IMG/VR virus record: IMGVR_UViG_3300044522_000425
Coordinates: 1-39,848 of that record
DNA length: 39,848 bases
From: a virus
Reading direction: 5' to 3' (one strand)
The notes below the pieces were generated by a model. That model was given only the letters and a program-made list of their open reading frames with translations, had not been told where the DNA came from and made no database searches. The translations under genes and the position numbers were made by a program. Shown here piece by piece: positions 15,168 to 22,312 of the stretch; position 1 is the first letter of the stretch, and each line of letters starts with the position of its first letter.

Positions 15168-16633
15168 CAGACCGGCCTCGCTTTATTGCCCACATGATCC
15201 CCGATCACGAACAGACCGGCCTTCTTCTGCCGCTTGGGAGCGACGGCATTAAAGCCCGAGCTCGCAGCGTCTGCCTGATCCTTATACACGCCTCTTGGGA
15301 AATGTCGAAGCTCCTCGATGAAGTCTCTGTTCCACGGACCAATGACGACGTCCACGTTCCCCGCTTCCATCTGCGCCGCGAACGGTTCGGCCCGCGTCTC
15401 CTTGGACCCGCTCTGCGGTTCGATCCGCACGCGATAGCCAGCGAGCCTGACGGTGAAGTCGCGCGCCTGCGCCTTTCCCGCCTGCCCCGGATCCTGCGGC
15501 AGCGAGATCGGAACGTCGTCGCCGTCAAACTCTGCAGCATCTGCTACCATTTTTCGCACGCCGTCTGGCCCAAGTCTCCCGCGCTTGACGTCCGCGATGA
15601 TGACCCGGCGGGCCTCGACGCGCCAGCCGACCAGAACGCCTGCGGTGTATGCGCCTGCGCCGTCCGTCGCTGCCAAGTCCCAAGCCCTACACCAGTTGAT
15701 CTCTTCGTCGGGCACGGCGTTGATCATCCTGATGTTGTCGACTTTGAACAAGCCGCCTTCGCGCGGCGTGGGGCGCTGCTCAAGTTGCGCGGAGGATGCG
15801 TATGGGCCGAGCGTGTGGACCAGATCAGCCACTGCCTGCGCCGAGAAGCGCGCGGGCCACATCAGCTCTCCGTCTTGCATGCGAGGATCCTTCCAGCCGA
15901 TCGAGGTCGTGCGTGATCTCGCGCTGTCGTAGTGCATCGGGATCATGAGGTGCTCGTAGCCCTGCTCGATCGCCGCTGCGGCGACGTCCTCGTGGTGCAC
16001 GCGCTGCATGATCGTGACGAATGCGCTGCGGTCCAGATCGTTCACGCGGCTAGGAACAACCTCGCGGAACCATTGCAGCGTCTCACCGCGGATCGCGTCG
16101 CTCTCGGCCTCCAGGATGTTGTGCGGGTCGTCGATCACGAAGACATCGCCCCGCTCGCCCGTCGCGCGCCCTCGGACAGAGGTTGCCATCATTGATCCGG
16201 TCTCGGTGTTCGCGAAGTTGACCTTTTGCGCCTGGTCATCCGACAGCCGCACGCGCGGGAATAGACGCTGATAGAGCGGGCTCTCGACGATCATCTTGGC
16301 GCGCCGATTGTCACGCGCTGCGAGCGCCTCGGCGTAGGACGCGCCGATATACCGGAGCGACGGCTGCGAGATCCAGCTCCAGGTCGGCCAGAAGGCGCGC
16401 GTGAGGAGCGACTTCATGGATCCCGGCGGCACCGTTATCAGGAGCTTGCGGATCTCGCCCCGCGTGACGGCCTCGAGGTGCTCGGCTATCGCCTCAATTG
16501 GCCAGCCGGTGACGAGTTTGCGGCCGGGTTCCAGCACCGGCCAGAACGTTTGGGCGAAGTACAGCACCGAGCGCCGGCATAGCTCCGCCTCAATTAAGTC
16601 TCGGTCCGCCGTCGTGATCTTGGGGAGTTGCAT
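15167..16633 (-). CDS. terL: Terminase large subunit
   Basis: 488 residues. The Walker A-like VPPGSMKS is at 68-75, and Walker B VFVIDD at 164-169, followed by PH. The C-terminal nuclease half has acidic motifs including CRAWDLAATDGAGAYTAGV and ends with a region of Asp/Glu and basic residues. It translocates DNA into the procapsid and cuts it. It overlaps the small subunit gene by 44 bases and ends TGATG into the portal. Whether packaging is by cos or headful cannot be decided from the sequence alone; the circular assembly fits either. Confidence 0.95.
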   Translation of the reverse strand: MQLPKITTADRDLIEAELCRRSVLYFAQTFWPVLEPGRKLVTGWPIEAIAEHLEAVTRGEIRKLLITVPPGSMKSLLTRAFWPTWSWISQPSLRYIGASYAEALAARDNRRAKMIVESPLYQRLFPRVRLSDDQAQKVNFANTETGSMMATSVRGRATGERGDVFVIDDPHNILEAESDAIRGETLQWFREVVPSRVNDLDRSAFVTIMQRVHHEDVAAAAIEQGYEHLMIPMHYDSARSRTTSIGWKDPRMQDGELMWPARFSAQAVADLVHTLGPYASSAQLEQRPTPREGGLFKVDNIRMINAVPDEEINWCRAWDLAATDGAGAYTAGVLVGWRVEARRVIIADVKRGRLGPDGVRKMVADAAEFDGDDVPISLPQDPGQAGKAQARDFTVRLAGYRVRIEPQSGSKETRAEPFAAQMEAGNVDVVIGPWNRDFIEELRHFPRGVYKDQADAASSGFNAVAPKRQKKAGLFVIGDHVGNKARPV

Positions 16634-17066
16634 CTGCGATCGCCTTTGACAGTTCGAGGAGGGCTGCGGTCGAGACCTTTGAGAGGTCGACGGTCTGGAT
16701 CGGCCCGCCGGCTGCGCCGGTGATCTCGACCTTCTGCGTCTCGGACCAGCGCATCTGCGTCTTGGTCCACCAGATCATCGCAGTGACGTCTCCATTCATC
16801 GCCTTGGTGTATAGCGCGCCAGCGATGTCCCAACCCGTCTGAGCCTTGCCCTCGTCGAGCTCGAAGCGGAAGTGATTGAGGAGCGTCTCGAGCGCGATCC
16901 CGCCCCGCACAAGCATCCGGATCTGGTTCTGCGGGAGCCCGAGGCCAGAGAGCTTCTTTACCAGATCGCGCTCCTCCCCCGTCGGGACGAACGGCGGACG
17001 GCCGGAGCCGGGCTGCGGGCCGCCGAACTTGCGCTTCTTTTCTGCTGTCGGTTTAACTGCGGTCAT
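16590..17066 (-). CDS. terS: Terminase small subunit
   Basis: I take ATG at 17066 (MTAVKPTAEKKRKFGGPQPG), preceded by GAGAGAG; a GTG at 17081 would add five residues. The N-terminal basic arm includes GSGRPPFVPTGEERDLVKKL, then a helix-turn-helix-like segment (GLPQNQIRMLVRGGIALETL). After that comes ALYTKAMNGDVTAMIWWTKT, the phrase typical of phage small terminases, followed by a 'W.e' motif. It recognises phage DNA and loads TerL. 158 residues is normal. Confidence 0.88.
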   Translation of the reverse strand: MTAVKPTAEKKRKFGGPQPGSGRPPFVPTGEERDLVKKLSGLGLPQNQIRMLVRGGIALETLLNHFRFELDEGKAQTGWDIAGALYTKAMNGDVTAMIWWTKTQMRWSETQKVEITGAAGGPIQTVDLSKVSTAALLELSKAIADATPQDHDGGPRLN

Positions 17067-17141
17067 GGGGTTCTCTCTCACCTGTAGCCTGCGGCATGAT
17101 ACGCTAAAAACGAAGCCTGCGCCACGCCGTCGCGGGCTTGA

Positions 17142-17348
17142 TCAAGGCGCTGGGTCATGCTGGCGCGGCGGTGCGGGCATTGGCATCCAGTGCGTTGGGT
17201 TTGTGATGGTGTAGGGCCACCATGCGCCGCCGTCGAAGTCTTCCCAGAAGCCCGCGTCGATGATGTATCGCGATTGCGCCTCGGACCAAGATGCGATGAG
17301 GATCGTCCCGACAATCGGCGCCGTCTCGATTGGTTGCCATTCGCTCAT
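17142..17348 (-). CDS. DUF551-like small protein
   Basis: ATG at 17348, ATGA overlap with the preceding gene. 68 residues: MSEWQPIETAPIVGTILIAS, then GAWWPYTITNPTHWMPMPAP. The ending 'p(T)HWmPlP.PP' and the opening W-x-P-I are the hallmark of DUF551, common in phage accessory regions; its role is unknown. It is the last gene of the replication/modification operon before the terminase block, from which about 75 bases separate it. Confidence 0.8.
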   Translation of the reverse strand: MSEWQPIETAPIVGTILIASWSEAQSRYIIDAGFWEDFDGGAWWPYTITNPTHWMPMPAPPRQHDPAP

Positions 17349-17644
17349 GCTGTGATCCTCTCCTGATGCAAACAATGGTGGCAGATCACGTCGGCCTGTG
17401 TTGCGCTGATGATCCTGACCACGAGGCACGGCTCATCCGATTTTGCCCGCCACGGGCTGCATGTCGGGCATGGCTGGCGATGGTAGGTTGCACCCGGCGC
17501 GGGGAATATGCCATGATAGCCCAGTTCAACCATGATGGGCCAAAACGCGGCCCCTACAGCGTCAAGTTGCCCGTTGCGCGGCATGGGTAGCGGCTCGGGT
17601 GCGTATGGCCCTTCCTGCGCGATGCTATGGCTTGGCATGGGCAT
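17345..17644 (-). CDS. Zinc-ribbon-like hypothetical protein (99 aa)
   Basis: I start it at ATG 17644 (MPMPSHSIAQEGPYAPEPLP). Residues about 60-95 hold two Cys pairs: QPCPTCSPWRAKSDEPC and VICHHCLHQ, which suggests a zinc-binding ribbon. The N-terminal half is Pro-rich. No specific family is recognised. It is coupled to the genes on both sides by overlaps (20 bases upstream, ATGA downstream). A DNA- or protein-contacting accessory role is possible but unproven. Confidence 0.65.
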   Translation of the reverse strand: MPMPSHSIAQEGPYAPEPLPMPRNGQLDAVGAAFWPIMVELGYHGIFPAPGATYHRQPCPTCSPWRAKSDEPCLVVRIISATQADVICHHCLHQERITA

Positions 17645-17831
17645 TCTCTTCCTTGATCGCATCTGTCATGCGCAGCGCACTCGCCAGATCGGTGATCAGG
17701 TTCAGCGCGCCCATCGTCGAAAGCGGCACGTTGCAGAACTCAGCCCCATTGCGCCAAACGTGCAGCACGGGGCCGGGGCGAATGGTGACGAGGTTCTGGA
17801 AATCGGTGCGGGTGACTGGTCCGTGCGTCAT
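17625..17831 (-). CDS. Small hypothetical protein (68 aa)
   Basis: The ATG at 17831 overlaps the previous stop (ATGA) and gives MTHGPVTRTDFQNLVTIRPG, then VLHVWRNGAEFCNVPLSTMG and a helical end. The longer frame up to 18014 duplicates the 39-residue gene in another phase and is His-rich noise, so I reject it. No domain is recognised. The body looks like a small beta-sheet plus a helix. Confidence 0.65.
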   Translation of the reverse strand: MTHGPVTRTDFQNLVTIRPGPVLHVWRNGAEFCNVPLSTMGALNLITDLASALRMTDAIKEENAHAKP

Positions 17832-17947
17832 GCCTGCACCAAAGCCACAATGCCCGTCTTGATGTTGATGGTGACCAGTCCGTCCCGCTCCAGCGTATCC
17901 AGCGAGTAGTCGAACCATGCCAAATCCGTGGCCCACTCGATCATCAT
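17828..17947 (-). CDS. Very small hypothetical protein (39 aa)
   Basis: Starts at ATG 17947, overlapping the previous stop; an ATG six bases upstream is an alternative. It ends ALVQA with TGA inside ATGA of the next gene. Product MMIEWATDLAWFDYSLDTLE, then RDGLVTINIKTGIVALVQA. It has a plausible helix-strand-strand pattern. It is supported by perfect coupling on both sides; function unknown. Its last codons share the VQA-ATGA junction seen at 19130, 19612 and 20064. Confidence 0.6.
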   Translation of the reverse strand: MMIEWATDLAWFDYSLDTLERDGLVTINIKTGIVALVQA

Positions 17948-18282
17948 GCGCATGTGCTGCCACCAAACGCAGGCAACGCGACCTGCACCCATTCCGTTTT
18001 GTCAGATGCTTCAACGCTGTAAGATTTCTGGCACAAGGCTATCGCCATCTCCGCTGCCAACCGATGCGCCTTGGCCCACAAGGCTTGGGGCGTTGATGGG
18101 AAACGCGGGTAATGGATCAGCGTTGCCATAACGCCGGATTCTTCCCCGCCGCTGTAGATGAAATCGGCGCGTGTCAGAGCAAAACATGCGCCTTCATTGG
18201 CACAGAATTGCCTGACAACGCGGCGGGCATCGTCATAATCGCCCGCCATCCAAATCCGCACTGTGTAGCTTTCGACTGTCAT
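17944..18282 (-). CDS. Hypothetical protein (112 aa)
   Basis: The ATG at 18282 overlaps the previous stop as ATGA; GTG at 18291 would add three residues. Product MTVESYTVRIWMAGDYDDAR, then VVRQFCANEGACFALTRADF and GGEESGVMATLIHYPRFPST. The N-terminal part, with strand-helix-strand and 'G....a..i.r.fc...G.Cvt', looks like a small alpha/beta domain. I recall similar small proteins in phages beside PAPS-reductase-like genes, but no function is known. Confidence 0.65.
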   Translation of the reverse strand: MTVESYTVRIWMAGDYDDARRVVRQFCANEGACFALTRADFIYSGGEESGVMATLIHYPRFPSTPQALWAKAHRLAAEMAIALCQKSYSVEASDKTEWVQVALPAFGGSTCA

Positions 18283-19133
18283 GCCATGCACTCCCCATCA
18301 TTGGCTTGGCAAAGGACGCCTTCTGTGGTCAGCGCCCAATCACCTTGGCGACCCATAAAGTCCCTCAGTTCGGCGCGGCTATAGCGGCGGGAAAAGCGCC
18401 CATCATCTGTGCGCAATCTCCCCTTGGCGACAGACGCCGCCGAAACAAAATCCTCCATGCGCTCCCACCACGCTGCGCGCTCTGGATATTCGCGGGTGAA
18501 GGCTGCAACGTGGGCTTCGCTTTTAAGAAAGCACCCGTCACAGTTTCCAAGCCAGCAGTTGCCGCCCACATTCGGCAAGTTCAGGTCAAACGGTTGCGCC
18601 CGCCAAAATTCTGCAACGTGATGCCTGCCGACGCCTGCCGTTGCCAGTGGATTCCACACTGTCCAGCGCTCCGGCGGTGCAGGCTTGTTCAGGCGGTGCG
18701 GCTCATCGGCCCGCAGGCCCACGCAATTCGTCCAATGTTGCCAGCCAAGGGACATCAGGTAACGCTTGGCCGTCCTGATTTTCAACTCGATGGTGCAAAA
18801 TCGGGTTTGCTGATTGGGCAGATATTGCTTTTTGCGGATCATCGCCTCGAAAGGCTCGCCATTCCGTGCCGCGCTGTTGTGGCTGACAATCTGGAAATGC
18901 GGGGCTTCCGGCAGATACTCCAACCACGCAATCGCCACACCCCACCGCGCGCCGACCTCGGCCACGAAGTCCAGCGTTTGCGGCATTTCCCGCCCGGTGT
19001 TTTGAAATGTGACCACCGCCCGATCAGGCAACCCGCCGTTGGCGTCCAAGATTTGCCGCAAGAGGTAAGCCGACGTGCGCCCGCCGCTGAATGAGATTTG
19101 CACGTTTCCATCCGGTAGGGTGTAACAAGTCAT
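18279..19133 (-). CDS. PAPS-reductase-family PP-loop protein
   Basis: 284 residues. The PP-loop is QISFSGGRTSAYLL, with SGGRTS at 16-21. RFCTIELKIR has Cys113, and GNCWLGNCDGCFLKSE has Cys193, 198 and 201, so four cysteines could hold an iron-sulphur cluster or zinc. This is the phosphoadenosine-phosphosulphate-reductase-like family common in phages and related to CysH and DndC. The family adenylates or uses a sulphur nucleotide; the phage substrate is unknown. It follows a Dam-type methylase by ATGA overlap, which suggests joint work on nucleic acid or nucleotide modification. That link is inference. Confidence 0.8.
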   Translation of the reverse strand: MTCYTLPDGNVQISFSGGRTSAYLLRQILDANGGLPDRAVVTFQNTGREMPQTLDFVAEVGARWGVAIAWLEYLPEAPHFQIVSHNSAARNGEPFEAMIRKKQYLPNQQTRFCTIELKIRTAKRYLMSLGWQHWTNCVGLRADEPHRLNKPAPPERWTVWNPLATAGVGRHHVAEFWRAQPFDLNLPNVGGNCWLGNCDGCFLKSEAHVAAFTREYPERAAWWERMEDFVSAASVAKGRLRTDDGRFSRRYSRAELRDFMGRQGDWALTTEGVLCQANDGECMA

Positions 19134-19615
19134 GCTTGCACCCCGGCGACCAAATAGCCGATCTTACCATGCGCTCGAGCCAACGCTTGCTTCGCTCTTA
19201 GTCCCACGGCGAACAGCGCAACGCCGTGGCCCGGTGATGCACCAACTGTCCCGTCTGGACGCTCAAACTTGACCTTCGGTGCGACGAAGAGAACCGCGTC
19301 GCATCGCTTCAAAGCATCTTGAAACCAAGGCGCAGAAGTCCGATCCGGGGTCAATGCAATCCCGTTGCCATGCGCAAAGAACTTATCCAGCCAAGGCACC
19401 AGCCCGTTACGCGCTCCAAACGGCGGGTTCATCCACACAAAGCCGCGCCAAACAACCGATAGGCTATCGCGGCTTATCCATTCGACACAAGGCACATGGC
19501 GCGGCCCTGCGGCTGGAGCGGCAACGTCAAGGTCAAAGCGTTCCGCCAATGCAGCAAAGATGTGTGATGGGGTATACCATTCGTCAGATTGCCCTGCGGC
19601 TTCCCACGCGCTCAT
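19130..19615 (-). CDS. DNA N6-adenine methyltransferase, phage Dam type
   Basis: 161 residues starting MSAWEAAGQSDEWYTPSHIF. The opening 'deWyTP..if..l...f.lDvaA', the WMNPPFG motif (NPPF at 63-66) and the later DRTSAPWFQDALKRCDAVLF identify the phage DNA N-6-adenine-methyltransferase family (DNA_N-6-adenine_Mtase group). It transfers methyl from SAM to adenine. The likely role is protection from host restriction or mimicry of host methylation. It ends GVQA and is coupled to the PAPS-reductase-like gene. Confidence 0.88.
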   Translation of the reverse strand: MSAWEAAGQSDEWYTPSHIFAALAERFDLDVAAPAAGPRHVPCVEWISRDSLSVVWRGFVWMNPPFGARNGLVPWLDKFFAHGNGIALTPDRTSAPWFQDALKRCDAVLFVAPKVKFERPDGTVGASPGHGVALFAVGLRAKQALARAHGKIGYLVAGVQA

Positions 19616-20022
19616 GCTTGCACCTCGGGCCAGATTGCGAGCGTGTTGCCGTTTCTGTCCTCAAGTCGAACAGTGCCGCGTTTAGCATCCCGCGCCGCAC
19701 GGCGAAACTGGCGCGCGGCCTCAGATGGGATGCCGGAGTAAACTTCACGCGGTAAGTCGGTCTTGCGACCGGACCATCGCATGACGAAGTGCCTCACGTT
19801 GTTGACCATGTCGTGCGTGTCTCGGATGTTGCCTGCCTTCATCTCGCACCAGTCCGGCGTTTGGTCTGGGTCATCGATTTTGCGCGGGTTACTGCGGTCG
19901 ATGTAGCTGCACGCTTTGCCTATCGAGCTGTAGGCGTTGAATACGCACCAATGGCAGTGGATGCGTGTGATCTCGTTGGTTTTTGGGTCCACGATGACCA
20001 CCGGGCCGAATGATCTGTTCAT
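19612..20022 (-). CDS. Hypothetical Cys-containing protein (136 aa)
   Basis: ATG at 20022 has a strong GAGGAGAT ribosome site seven bases upstream. Product MNRSFGPVVIVDPKTNEITR; then IHCHWCVFNAYSSIGKACSY, WCEMKAGNIRDTHDMVNNVR, and an Arg/Lys-rich C-terminal part ending IWPEVQA. The Cys/His cluster (HCHWC and later Cys) may bind a metal. I do not recognise a family. It begins a run of ATGA-coupled genes, so its own strong ribosome site may drive translation of the modification genes behind it. Confidence 0.65.
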   Translation of the reverse strand: MNRSFGPVVIVDPKTNEITRIHCHWCVFNAYSSIGKACSYIDRSNPRKIDDPDQTPDWCEMKAGNIRDTHDMVNNVRHFVMRWSGRKTDLPREVYSGIPSEAARQFRRAARDAKRGTVRLEDRNGNTLAIWPEVQA

Positions 20023-20025
20023 TTG

Positions 20026-20067
20026 TTATCTCCTCTTCTGATGTAAGTAATATGATTGGCGGCTCAT
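20026..20067 (-). CDS. 13-codon mini-ORF at a gene junction (possible gene remnant)
   Basis: ATG overlaps the TGA of the HTH gene as ATGA. The frame reads MSRQSYYLHQKRR and stops TAA just before the next gene's ATG. It also contains that gene's ribosome site. It may be a leader for translational coupling, a scar left by loss of a gene at a GTGCAGGCATGA junction, or chance. Confidence 0.2.
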   Translation of the reverse strand: MSRQSYYLHQKRR

Positions 20068-20591
20068 GCCTGCACCCCCGCCATTTCCAGCACTTCGCGG
20101 TATTTCATGCCGTACATGGTGGAGACGTCGCCGAGGCGCTTGATTGGGTTTTTGGCCGCCAAGGCCCGCTTTATCGCGTCCGACAGGCCGGGGCGATATG
20201 CCGGTTCTGGCGCGGGCGCGGGATCTGCTTTTGGCTTCGAATTTGTACTGACGCCCGTGACCATCTGGCGCTGGCCGCCGACCGCGCGCCGTTCAAGACC
20301 GAATGCGTCCACCCTTGCGCGGATGGCAGCCTCGCCCATGTTGAACACCGCGGAAATTTTCCCCATGCTAACGCCTGCGATCCACATTTTCGTGAACTTT
20401 TCCCGGTCCGTGTGCTTGGCGCGGGCGCTCAGGGTGCCCTCCGGCTCGGGCCGTGCGATGCCCATCTTTGCCGCGCGCTTGGCGATGCATGAGCGATGCA
20501 GTCCGACGGCCAGCGCGATGGCCTTGGGCTGTTCCCCAGCCTGCCACATTTGCGCAAACAGGGCTTCGTCGATTGGTTTCGCTTTTGTCAT
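20064..20591 (-). CDS. Protein with two helix-turn-helix-like segments (175 aa)
   Basis: Starts MTKAKPIDEALFAQMWQAGE. Two repeats are visible: GEQPKAIALAVGLHRSCIAK (about 19-38), with basic RAAKMGIARPEP, and GVSMGKISAVFNMGEAAIRA (about 73-92), with RVDAFGLERR. Both look like GcrA/Trp-repressor-type HTHs ('G.s...iA..lg.s..av..r...lGL'). A Pro/Ala-rich linker follows, then a C-terminal part with AIKRALAAKNPIKRLGDVST. It may be a transcription regulator, possibly of late genes. It ends GVQA in the recurring junction. Confidence 0.65.
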   Translation of the reverse strand: MTKAKPIDEALFAQMWQAGEQPKAIALAVGLHRSCIAKRAAKMGIARPEPEGTLSARAKHTDREKFTKMWIAGVSMGKISAVFNMGEAAIRARVDAFGLERRAVGGQRQMVTGVSTNSKPKADPAPAPEPAYRPGLSDAIKRALAAKNPIKRLGDVSTMYGMKYREVLEMAGVQA

Positions 20592-20806
20592 TGTGCAGTG
20601 TCCATGCGTGGGGCTTCGTGGTTGTATGCTTTGCCGTGGTCGTCAATCAGCGGCTCATCCCAATGGGCAAGGGTGCTGATTGCGTGGGGCGCAAGGAAAG
20701 GTTGCTCTCGCAGCCAGCGGCGGGCGGTGGGCAATATCTTCTGGTCCAGAAGGTTCAATTCCATAGAAGTCAGTTCGCGGCGGTCGCCACGCTTCGGAGT
20801 CATCAT
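20588..20806 (-). CDS. Small hypothetical protein (72 aa)
   Basis: Begins MMTPKRGDRRELTSMELNLL, contains DQKILPTARRWLREQPFLAP, and ends HEAPRMDTAQ. Overlaps its neighbours by ATGA on both sides. It is basic at the N-terminus and has an amphipathic helix. No family is recognised. A role near replication is suggested only by location after the loader-like gene. Confidence 0.6.
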   Translation of the reverse strand: MMTPKRGDRRELTSMELNLLDQKILPTARRWLREQPFLAPHAISTLAHWDEPLIDDHGKAYNHEAPRMDTAQ

Positions 20807-21216
20807 TGTTCTTCACCCCTAAATTGCTTGGGTCGAAACCCGATTTCGTTCATGATGGCTTCGCGCTGTTCCTTGGTGACGACATCGCGCTTAGGCTCGG
20901 GCGGGTCCGAGAACTGGCGAACAATGGACGGAGCGGGCATTGCCAGCCGTGCCAGTTCTAAAATAGCGCCCGGTGTCGGCTTGCGGCGCGGCTCATCCCG
21001 CAGGTATTGGATGCAAGCCTGCTGCACCGCCTGTTGGGGCATCCCAGCCATAACCTCGACCCAATCAGCCGCCATTGCGGTCAACAGTTCCATTGGGTCA
21101 TCGTCTCGCCAGTAGTGGCTGAGAAGGGTTGCAATCCTCCCAGCTATCCACTCGCGGTGCGCTTGATGCGCCCGCAATGAATGCACTGAGGCGGCCTTGT
21201 CCGGTAGGTTTGCCAT
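20803..21216 (-). CDS. Putative replication accessory / helicase-loader-like protein (137 aa)
   Basis: Begins MANLPDKAASVHSLRAHQAH; residues 20-90 are helical, with LSHYWRDDDPMELLTAMAAD and MPQQAVQQACIQYLRDEPRR, then KPTPGAILELARLAMPAPSI. The pattern 'fp...v..a...y......p.Pt.geil..a' recalls proteins encoded next to phage replication initiators, where helicase loaders often sit. It overlaps the preceding DUF1376 gene by 119 bases in another frame. The loader role is a guess from context. Confidence 0.6.
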   Translation of the reverse strand: MANLPDKAASVHSLRAHQAHREWIAGRIATLLSHYWRDDDPMELLTAMAADWVEVMAGMPQQAVQQACIQYLRDEPRRKPTPGAILELARLAMPAPSIVRQFSDPPEPKRDVVTKEQREAIMNEIGFRPKQFRGEEQ

Positions 21217-21916
21217 GTTGGGTTTCCTTGGATGTGTCTATTTCATCTTCCCACCCGTTCTTGTTCAGCCACGTCTCGGGAAGTTTAACGTAGCCAGCCT
21301 GCACACGACGATCCGACCCATACCGCTTGGCCCCGTCGATGATGTCTTGCTCAGAAGCCCCTGCTTTGACGGCTGCGAGGTATTTGGCCTCAGAAGGCTT
21401 GCGCCCCTTCTTGGCCCCGCCGGGATGTGGGTAAGCGTTCCAGAACTCATCGAACCGCGTCGATTTCTGAATCCGCACAAGTGAAGGTTTACCTTCACTC
21501 TTACTTACTTCTGTATCTGTATCTGTATGGTTGAACGATTGTTGAACGGGTGTTGCCGTTACCTTTTGATTTTGCTTGCGTTTTTCCGCTGACAAAACTC
21601 CTGCAGTGGAATTTGATTTTACTACGCGGTTTCGCTTGTCGATTTCAATGGCTGCGCGGTCATTGTATATCTGCTTTCCGATTAGGATGATTTTACCAAG
21701 ATCGCACAACCTGGAAAGTGTCTTAGCTAGAGTAGATGCTCGGCAGCCGCAGTAGGCAGCGAGGCGTTCCTGGTGCAGGTCAATAGGACCGTTTTCTTCA
21801 TACATGCGGCACAACAACATCGTGTAGATGCCAACCTCTTGCGCCGTTAGGCCCCGAATGCCCCGCATGAAATCGGTCGGGTAAAAGTTGAAATATGGAA
21901 TGCGATCCTTACTCAT
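21098..21916 (-). CDS. Replication initiator-like protein (DUF1376/YdaU type)
   Basis: 272 residues. The first 90 are the DUF1376 domain: MSKDRIPYFNFYPTDFMRGI, RGLTAQEVGIYTMLLCRMYE, ENGPIDLHQERLAAYCGCRA, then a winged-helix-like segment. A charged linker follows, then a C-terminal domain: RFDEFWNAYPHPGGAKKGRK and the region near KYLAAVKAGASEQDIIDGAK, as in DnaD-like/O-type initiators ('f..fW..YP...gk....a'). It probably opens the phage origin and recruits the host helicase. The last 119 bases overlap the next gene. A tract in the linker (QKVTATPVQQSFNHTDTDTE) is AT-rich. Confidence 0.85.
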   Translation of the reverse strand: MSKDRIPYFNFYPTDFMRGIRGLTAQEVGIYTMLLCRMYEENGPIDLHQERLAAYCGCRASTLAKTLSRLCDLGKIILIGKQIYNDRAAIEIDKRNRVVKSNSTAGVLSAEKRKQNQKVTATPVQQSFNHTDTDTEVSKSEGKPSLVRIQKSTRFDEFWNAYPHPGGAKKGRKPSEAKYLAAVKAGASEQDIIDGAKRYGSDRRVQAGYVKLPETWLNKNGWEDEIDTSKETQHGKPTGQGRLSAFIAGASSAPRVDSWEDCNPSQPLLARR

Positions 21917-22076
21917 GATCGGACCTCGTCACGAACATTGACGTTTTGTGCCGTCTTGAAAATGTGGTTGAAATCGGTATATTGGCTTTGTTCAGCCATT
22001 GTCGCACCTCCTTGTAAGGTAGCGGTTTTCGGTTAGGCGCGGTCGAGGGCTGGAACCCTTTGCCGCGCCGCTTCAT
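21909..22076 (-). CDS. Small basic protein (55 aa)
   Basis: I prefer ATG 22076 (MKRRGKGFQPSTAPNRKPLP), but a TTG at 22103, overlapping the previous stop, would give 64 residues. It contains YKEVRQWLNKANIPISTTFS, which could be one small HTH-like unit, and ends SDHE. Strongly basic at the start. It overlaps the DUF1376 start by eight bases. Unknown function; a DNA-binding role is possible. Confidence 0.55.
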   Translation of the reverse strand: MKRRGKGFQPSTAPNRKPLPYKEVRQWLNKANIPISTTFSRRHKTSMFVTRSDHE

Positions 22077-22099
22077 TTTACGCTGATTTATTTTAAGAT

Positions 22100-22312
22100 T
22101 CAAGGCTTTTGACCCCCGAATGCCGTGCCGCGATCACCCAGCCGTGCTCCGAATGGACCACGCGGCGCGACGTGATCGGCCTTGCGGTTGCGGTTGATGA
22201 TCCCGGCCACCGTGTTGCGGCTCATGCCCCTAGCCTTGCCAATGACGCTGTAGGACTGGCCCTGATCAAAGTGCGCGCGCAGAATGGCGTTGACTGTGAC
22301 GATGGTGTTCAC
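22100..22312 (-). CDS. Small HTH protein resembling the GcrA N-terminus
   Basis: 70 residues: MNTIVTVNAILRAHFDQGQS, YSVIGKARGMSRNTVAGIIN, then RNRKADH and a Gly/Arg tail. The segment 'G.Sy..IgkarGmsRNtVaGiinR' closely follows the HTH of alphaproteobacterial GcrA, which pairs with sigma70 at methylated promoters, but it is too short to include the sigma-binding part of GcrA. It may be a regulator or an origin-binding protein. Confidence 0.7.
   Translation of the reverse strand: MNTIVTVNAILRAHFDQGQSYSVIGKARGMSRNTVAGIINRNRKADHVAPRGPFGARLGDRGTAFGGQKP

Noticed and set aside
17082-17141. cos site before the small terminase gene
   Set aside because: The interval has no clear nicking-site symmetry or repeated binding motifs. 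Packaging type cannot be decided from it.
17832-18014. His-rich N-terminal extension of the 68-residue gene at 17625-17831
   Set aside because: It overlaps the coupled 39-residue gene in another phase and the composition is not protein-like.
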